In this document: positions 60,748 to 64,000 of the stretch, piece after piece
Numbering within the stretch: the first letter of the stretch is position 1
How the letters are laid out: every line of letters starts with the position of its first letter
Source: Dyella flagellata
Lineage (GTDB): Bacteria; Pseudomonadota; Gammaproteobacteria; Xanthomonadales; Rhodanobacteraceae
Direction of reading: 5' to 3'
Length of the DNA stretch: 64,000 nt
NCBI RefSeq assembly: GCF_030160275.1
Contig: NZ_BSOA01000047.1
Coordinates: 1-64,000, forward strand
Position numbers and translations under genes: made by a program
Notes under the pieces: generated by a model
Seen by the model: only the letters and a program-made list of their open reading frames with translations
The model's database searches: none
What the model was told of the DNA's origin: nothing

Positions 60748-61587
60748 GTGATTCAAAACGTCGAATTCCGCTTTGAAGGTGGCCGTAGCGGCGTCCTGCT
60801 TATCCATGGTCTCACCGGCACTCCCAACGAAATGCGCTTGGTCGGCAAGGGGTTGAACCGGGCCGGTTTCAGCGTTTACGGCATGCAGTTGGCCGGCCAT
60901 TGCGGCGACGTATCCGATCTCCTGGCCACCGGTTGGAAAGATTGGTATAGCAGCGTGGAAGCCGCTGCTGAGACGTTCCGGCACGAGGTCGATCATCTGT
61001 TCGTGGCCGGCTTGTCGATGGGCGCGATTCTCGCGCTCAAACTGGCCGCGCAGCGTCCGGAATGGGTGTGCGGCGTGGGCGTATATGGCGCCACCTTCCG
61101 TTACGACGGTTGGGCGATGCCGTGGTACAGCCGCTTTTCCTTCATGCTGCCGGTGGCGCGTCTGATCGGTTTCGGCCAACAGCGCATGGTGTACGAAGGC
61201 GAACCCTATGGCCTGCGCGATGAGCGCCTGCGTGCCCAGATCAGCGGGCTGATGCTAAGCGGCGACAGCGTGGCCGCCGGCCTGCCCGGCAACCCGTGGC
61301 CATCGCTCACCGAGATGTATGACATGGCCAAGCTGGTACGTCGCGAGCTGCCTACAGTGACGGCGCCCTGCCTTGTTGCGCACGCCACCGAAGACGACGT
61401 CGCCAGCCTGAACAACGCTCATCTGGTAGCGCAGTCGGTGTCCGGCCCGGTCGAAATGCTGCTGTTGGAAGACAGTTACCACATGATCACCATCGACCAG
61501 GAGCGCCGCACCCTGATCGATCGCTCGGCCGAATTCTTTGCGCGCATCGCCGCCAGCAGCGAGCCTGCCGCGCGCGCCGCTGCCTGA
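60748..61587 (+). CDS. Alpha/beta hydrolase (carboxylesterase-like)
   Basis: The product has 279 residues from a GTG at 60748. GVLLIHGLTGTPNEMR is the oxyanion loop, GLSMG (about residue 90) the nucleophile elbow, and the acid and His are probably in HATEDDVAS and DSYHMITID. It resembles the Est30-type monoglyceride/carboxylesterase group. It heads a set of five close genes leading to an ACP and a ketosynthase, so its natural substrate may be an acyl thioester or ester in that pathway. This is positional inference. Confidence 0.82.
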   Translation: MIQNVEFRFEGGRSGVLLIHGLTGTPNEMRLVGKGLNRAGFSVYGMQLAGHCGDVSDLLATGWKDWYSSVEAAAETFRHEVDHLFVAGLSMGAILALKLAAQRPEWVCGVGVYGATFRYDGWAMPWYSRFSFMLPVARLIGFGQQRMVYEGEPYGLRDERLRAQISGLMLSGDSVAAGLPGNPWPSLTEMYDMAKLVRRELPTVTAPCLVAHATEDDVASLNNAHLVAQSVSGPVEMLLLEDSYHMITIDQERRTLIDRSAEFFARIAASSEPAARAAA

Positions 61588-61596
61588 AGCCGTCGC

Positions 61597-61956
61597 ATGT
61601 CTGTGCTCATCGCCACGCTGTGGCTGGTCAACGTGACACTTGATACAGCCGGGCAGCTCGCTTTCAAAGCTGCATCCAGCCAATCGCGTTCGGAAGCTGG
61701 AATGGCGCACTGGCGTCATATGGCCGGCCGTCCATGGCTATGGCTGGGCCTGTCCGCGTATGCACTGCATCTGCTGTCCTGGATCGCGTTCCTGTCGCTG
61801 GTTGATCTTTCCCGCGGCATGCTGCTCGCTTCGATCAACATGGTGGCGATCATGGTCGCCGGCCGCCTGCTGTTCCGGGAAAGACTTACGCCATTGCGCG
61901 TCACCGGCATTTTGCTGGTGAGTGCGGGTGTAGCCATCGTGGGAGCCGGAGGATGA
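61597..61956 (+). CDS. Small EamA/SMR-type membrane protein, first of a pair
   Basis: The product has 119 residues with four membrane helices. TLDTAGQLAFKAAS, LVDLSRGMLLASINMVAIMVAG and FRERLTPLRVTGILLVSAGVAIV resemble half of an EamA transporter, similar to ArnE. Its stop overlaps the next gene's start (ATGA), so the two probably form a heterodimer, as ArnE/ArnF do when flipping a lipid-linked sugar. The substrate is unknown. Confidence 0.78.
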   Translation: MSVLIATLWLVNVTLDTAGQLAFKAASSQSRSEAGMAHWRHMAGRPWLWLGLSAYALHLLSWIAFLSLVDLSRGMLLASINMVAIMVAGRLLFRERLTPLRVTGILLVSAGVAIVGAGG

Positions 61957-62393
61957 GCACTACGCGCACCTGGCGCTATTACCTGGGCGGCTTCGCTTTG
62001 CTGCTGGTTTTCGACACCATCGTGCAATTGAGCTTCAAGCTGACCGGGGCGCACGCGTTTCCACCCGCAGCAAGCACGGCATGGGTGTTGCGCATTCTCT
62101 CGCAGCCGTGGATCTACCTGGCCCTGATAGGCTATGTCGGCAACTTCTTTACCTGGATGAATCTGCTCAGACACGCGCCTATCGGTCCGGCTTTTGCCGC
62201 CTCGCATCTGGATGTGGTCAGCGTAATGCTGGCTTCCGCGTGGCTGTTCCATGAGGCACTGACCCCGATGCGCTTGCTTGGCGCAGGTGTCATCATGCTG
62301 GGGATCATCTGCCTTGCAGCCGCCGAGAGCAGGCTGCCCCGGGAGTATGCGGCCGAAGCCGGGAACGCTTTTGCCATTGAAGGAAGCGATTGA
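61953..62393 (+). CDS. Small EamA/SMR-type membrane protein, second of a pair
   Basis: The product has 146 residues with four membrane helices and a short acidic tail. LVFDTIVQLSFKLTG, NLLRHAPIGPAFAASHLDVVSVMLAS and PMRLLGAGVIMLGIICLA mirror the first protein. The overlap with the previous gene implies equal expression. It precedes the ACP gene by 194 bases, a gap that may hold a separate promoter (an AT-rich stretch lies at 62500-62535). Confidence 0.78.
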   Translation: MSTTRTWRYYLGGFALLLVFDTIVQLSFKLTGAHAFPPAASTAWVLRILSQPWIYLALIGYVGNFFTWMNLLRHAPIGPAFAASHLDVVSVMLASAWLFHEALTPMRLLGAGVIMLGIICLAAAESRLPREYAAEAGNAFAIEGSD

Positions 62394-62587
62394 GCGATTC
62401 GCGAACTGCCAGGTTCACCTATCGCACGCAACGAAAGTCGCTCAGGAGCCGCCCAGTTTCCATTTAAGTTGCGCCTGGCAGATGCCGCCCTGCCAGATGC
62501 TTGGTACATTGCACTTTTCACTAGTTCATATGGACAACTTGCCCCTACTTCGCCACGCTTGAAGCAGGGATGCCATCGGGGAATTTC

Positions 62588-62842
62588 ATGAGCAACGTGC
62601 AACAAGAAATTTTTGAAGTCATCAGCAAGCAAGCGAAGATCGACATCGCCACCATCAAGATGGAATCGACGCTCAAGGATCTGGGCATTGCCTCGCTGGA
62701 CGCCATCGAAGTGATCTTCGACATCGAAGAGCATTTCAACATCAACCTGCCCAACGAAGACATCGACTTCGAAAACGGCACGGTTGCCCACTTGATCGCG
62801 GCGGTAGAACGCCAGATCGCACTGAAGCCTGCTGACCAATAA
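62588..62842 (+). CDS. Acyl carrier protein
   Basis: The product has 84 residues from the ATG at 62588, with GGGGA upstream. The phosphopantetheine site is GIASLDAIE (Ser36); the usual Asp before Ser is Ala. The acidic second helix follows (VIFDIEEHFNINLPNEDID). It is a specialised ACP and not the fatty-acid housekeeping AcpP. It is 5 bases from the ketosynthase gene, which it should serve. Confidence 0.92.
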   Translation: MSNVQQEIFEVISKQAKIDIATIKMESTLKDLGIASLDAIEVIFDIEEHFNINLPNEDIDFENGTVAHLIAAVERQIALKPADQ

Positions 62843-62847
62843 CATCC

Positions 62848-64000
62848 ATGCGTCGTATCGTCATCACCGGCATGGGCGGCATCTGCGCCCTGGGCCACCG
62901 TGCTACCGACATTTGGCAAGCCATGATCGAGGGGCGCAGCGGCATCGGCCCCTTGCGGCACTTCGATACCAGCCAGATGCGCAACAAGCCGATCGCGGCC
63001 GAGATCACCGGTTTCGATCCGCTGACCTTCATCGAAGAAGCGCGCATGCCGTTTCTCGACCCGTTGAGCCAATATGCGTTGGTCGCTGCCGGTGAAGCGA
63101 TAAGCCAATCCGGCCTGGAGTTTCGTTCCGAACTCGCCCCACGCAGCGCCGTCGTAGTCGGCGTAGGCGCGGCCGGAGAGGAAACGCGCGAGGGCCTGTA
63201 TCAGAAGCTTTATGTGGAGCGCGCCAGCCGTTTCAGCCCAATGGGCATTGTGCGCATCATGAGCAACGCGCCGGCCAGCCAGATCAGCATGGTGCACGGC
63301 ATCACTGGCCCCACCTTCTCGGTGTCAAGCGCCTGCGCTTCGGCCAATCATGCTTTCGCGCAAGCCGCCATGATGATACGGGCCGGTCTGGTGGACATTG
63401 CGGTGGCCGGGGGTGCAGAGGCCTGCATCACAGAAGGCGTGGTACGCGCGTGGGACTCGATGCGCGTGCTGGCACCCGATACCTGCCGACCATTCAGCAG
63501 CAACCGGCGCGGGCTGGTGCTCGGCGAGGGCGCCGCGATGTTCGTGCTCGAAACGCTGGAAAGCGCGCAAGCGCGCGGTGCCACCATTCTGGCGGAACTA
63601 GCCGGCGTCGGCATGAGCGCCGACGCTGGCGATATCGCGGCACCGTCCGACGTGGGCGCCGCCACGGCCATGCGCATCGCCTTGCAGGACGGCGGCATGC
63701 AACCAACGGACATCGACTACATCAACGCGCACGGCACCGGCACGACCGCCAACGACAACACCGAAACTCGCGCCATCCACCATGTATTCGGCGAACATGC
63801 TCGCCGGCTGGCCGTGAGTTCCACCAAGCCCATGCATGGCCACGCGCTGGGTGCGGCAGGCGCGCTTGAATTGATTGCCGTGATCGGCGCCCTACGTAAC
63901 GGCATCGTGCCGCCGACGCTCAATTACCTTGGCCCCGATCCGGCTTGCGATCTCGATTACGTACCGCATGAGGCTCGCGCCATGACGGTACGTGCGGCGT
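62848..64000 (+). CDS. Beta-ketoacyl-ACP synthase (FabF-like), 3' end beyond the window
   Basis: About 384 residues are visible and the frame is still open at the window edge. The enzyme condenses acyl and malonyl groups on an ACP. The active-site Cys163 is in VSSACASANHA; the two catalytic His are His295 in NAHGTGTTAND and His332 in MHGHALGAAGALE. RRIVITGMGGICALG is the usual start. Together with the ACP and the upstream transporters it appears to begin a cluster for a special lipid, an aryl polyene or a related pigment. The remainder of the cluster is not visible. Confidence 0.93.
   Translation, partial: MRRIVITGMGGICALGHRATDIWQAMIEGRSGIGPLRHFDTSQMRNKPIAAEITGFDPLTFIEEARMPFLDPLSQYALVAAGEAISQSGLEFRSELAPRSAVVVGVGAAGEETREGLYQKLYVERASRFSPMGIVRIMSNAPASQISMVHGITGPTFSVSSACASANHAFAQAAMMIRAGLVDIAVAGGAEACITEGVVRAWDSMRVLAPDTCRPFSSNRRGLVLGEGAAMFVLETLESAQARGATILAELAGVGMSADAGDIAAPSDVGAATAMRIALQDGGMQPTDIDYINAHGTGTTANDNTETRAIHHVFGEHARRLAVSSTKPMHGHALGAAGALELIAVIGALRNGIVPPTLNYLGPDPACDLDYVPHEARAMTVRAA

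Noticed and set aside
60550-61179. A minus-strand frame with a protein-like stretch over 60571-60747
   Set aside because: The part in the gap reads plausibly, but the frame continues antisense to the alpha/beta hydrolase, has no ribosome site and no recognised family. A gene remnant is possible but unsupported.

Overview
The window is a GC-rich gammaproteobacterial chromosome segment with ordinary housekeeping synteny. The TonB-dependent receptors, Slp lipoprotein, AmpD-like amidase, rlmKL, bpt, purT, mfd, parC and minCDE, together with many GCTGGGAT-type intergenic palindromes, suggest Xanthomonadales, most likely the Rhodanobacteraceae (Dyella/Rhodanobacter type). The taxonomic call is inference from gene content; no rRNA gene is present. 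I find 60 protein genes (the last cut by the window edge), no tRNA or rRNA gene, no insertion sequence, no CRISPR array and no phage genes.

Layout. 0.3-14.7 kb: an inactive-looking ClpP-like periplasmic protein, two TonB-dependent receptors, a V4R-domain protein, an NCS2-like permease, a DUF3574 lipoprotein, a periplasmic cyclophilin, an AsmA-family protein and a drug/metabolite transporter. 14.7-19.6 kb: a LysR regulator divergent from an NAD(P)-binding protein, rlmJ, an Slp lipoprotein, a CDF metal transporter and a GNAT acetyltransferase. 19.8-36.8 kb: mfd, the ergothioneine pair egtB-egtD, rlmKL, an amidase, tesB, bpt, a glutamate-synthase-like FMN protein, purT and a secreted transglutaminase. 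37.1-41.4 kb: an SPFH protein with a ribbon-helix-helix protein behind a perfect AT-rich palindrome, then a copper/cytochrome-oxidase assembly group (SCO, PCuAC, CtaG). 41.5-48.8 kb: a Gld-type ABC operon, an SRPBCC membrane protein and a two-component pair. 49.1-51.7 kb: GNAT-minC-minD-minE. 52-57.5 kb: an HExxH protein bracketed by repeats, a family 9 glycosyltransferase, and a fluoride-riboswitch operon crcB-DUF190-cfa followed by a TraB/GumN protein. 57.7-64 kb: parC, a secreted protein, then the start of a lipid or polyene type cluster (hydrolase, two small EamA/SMR halves, ACP, ketosynthase).

The most unusual structure is a family of palindromes at two scales. A REP-like unit of about 65-70 bp (GTAGGCTGGGATG ... 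CATCCCAGCCTAC) occurs at least eleven times in full or half form. Two copies sit at the tip of a longer hairpin inside a 310-330 bp element with about 30-bp terminal inverted repeats and a second 22-bp perfect stem (51700-52028 and 52540-52851). A deleted 112-bp derivative lies at 45133-45244. The two arms of each copy match each other better than they match other copies. Several genes take their stop codon from the end of one of these repeats.
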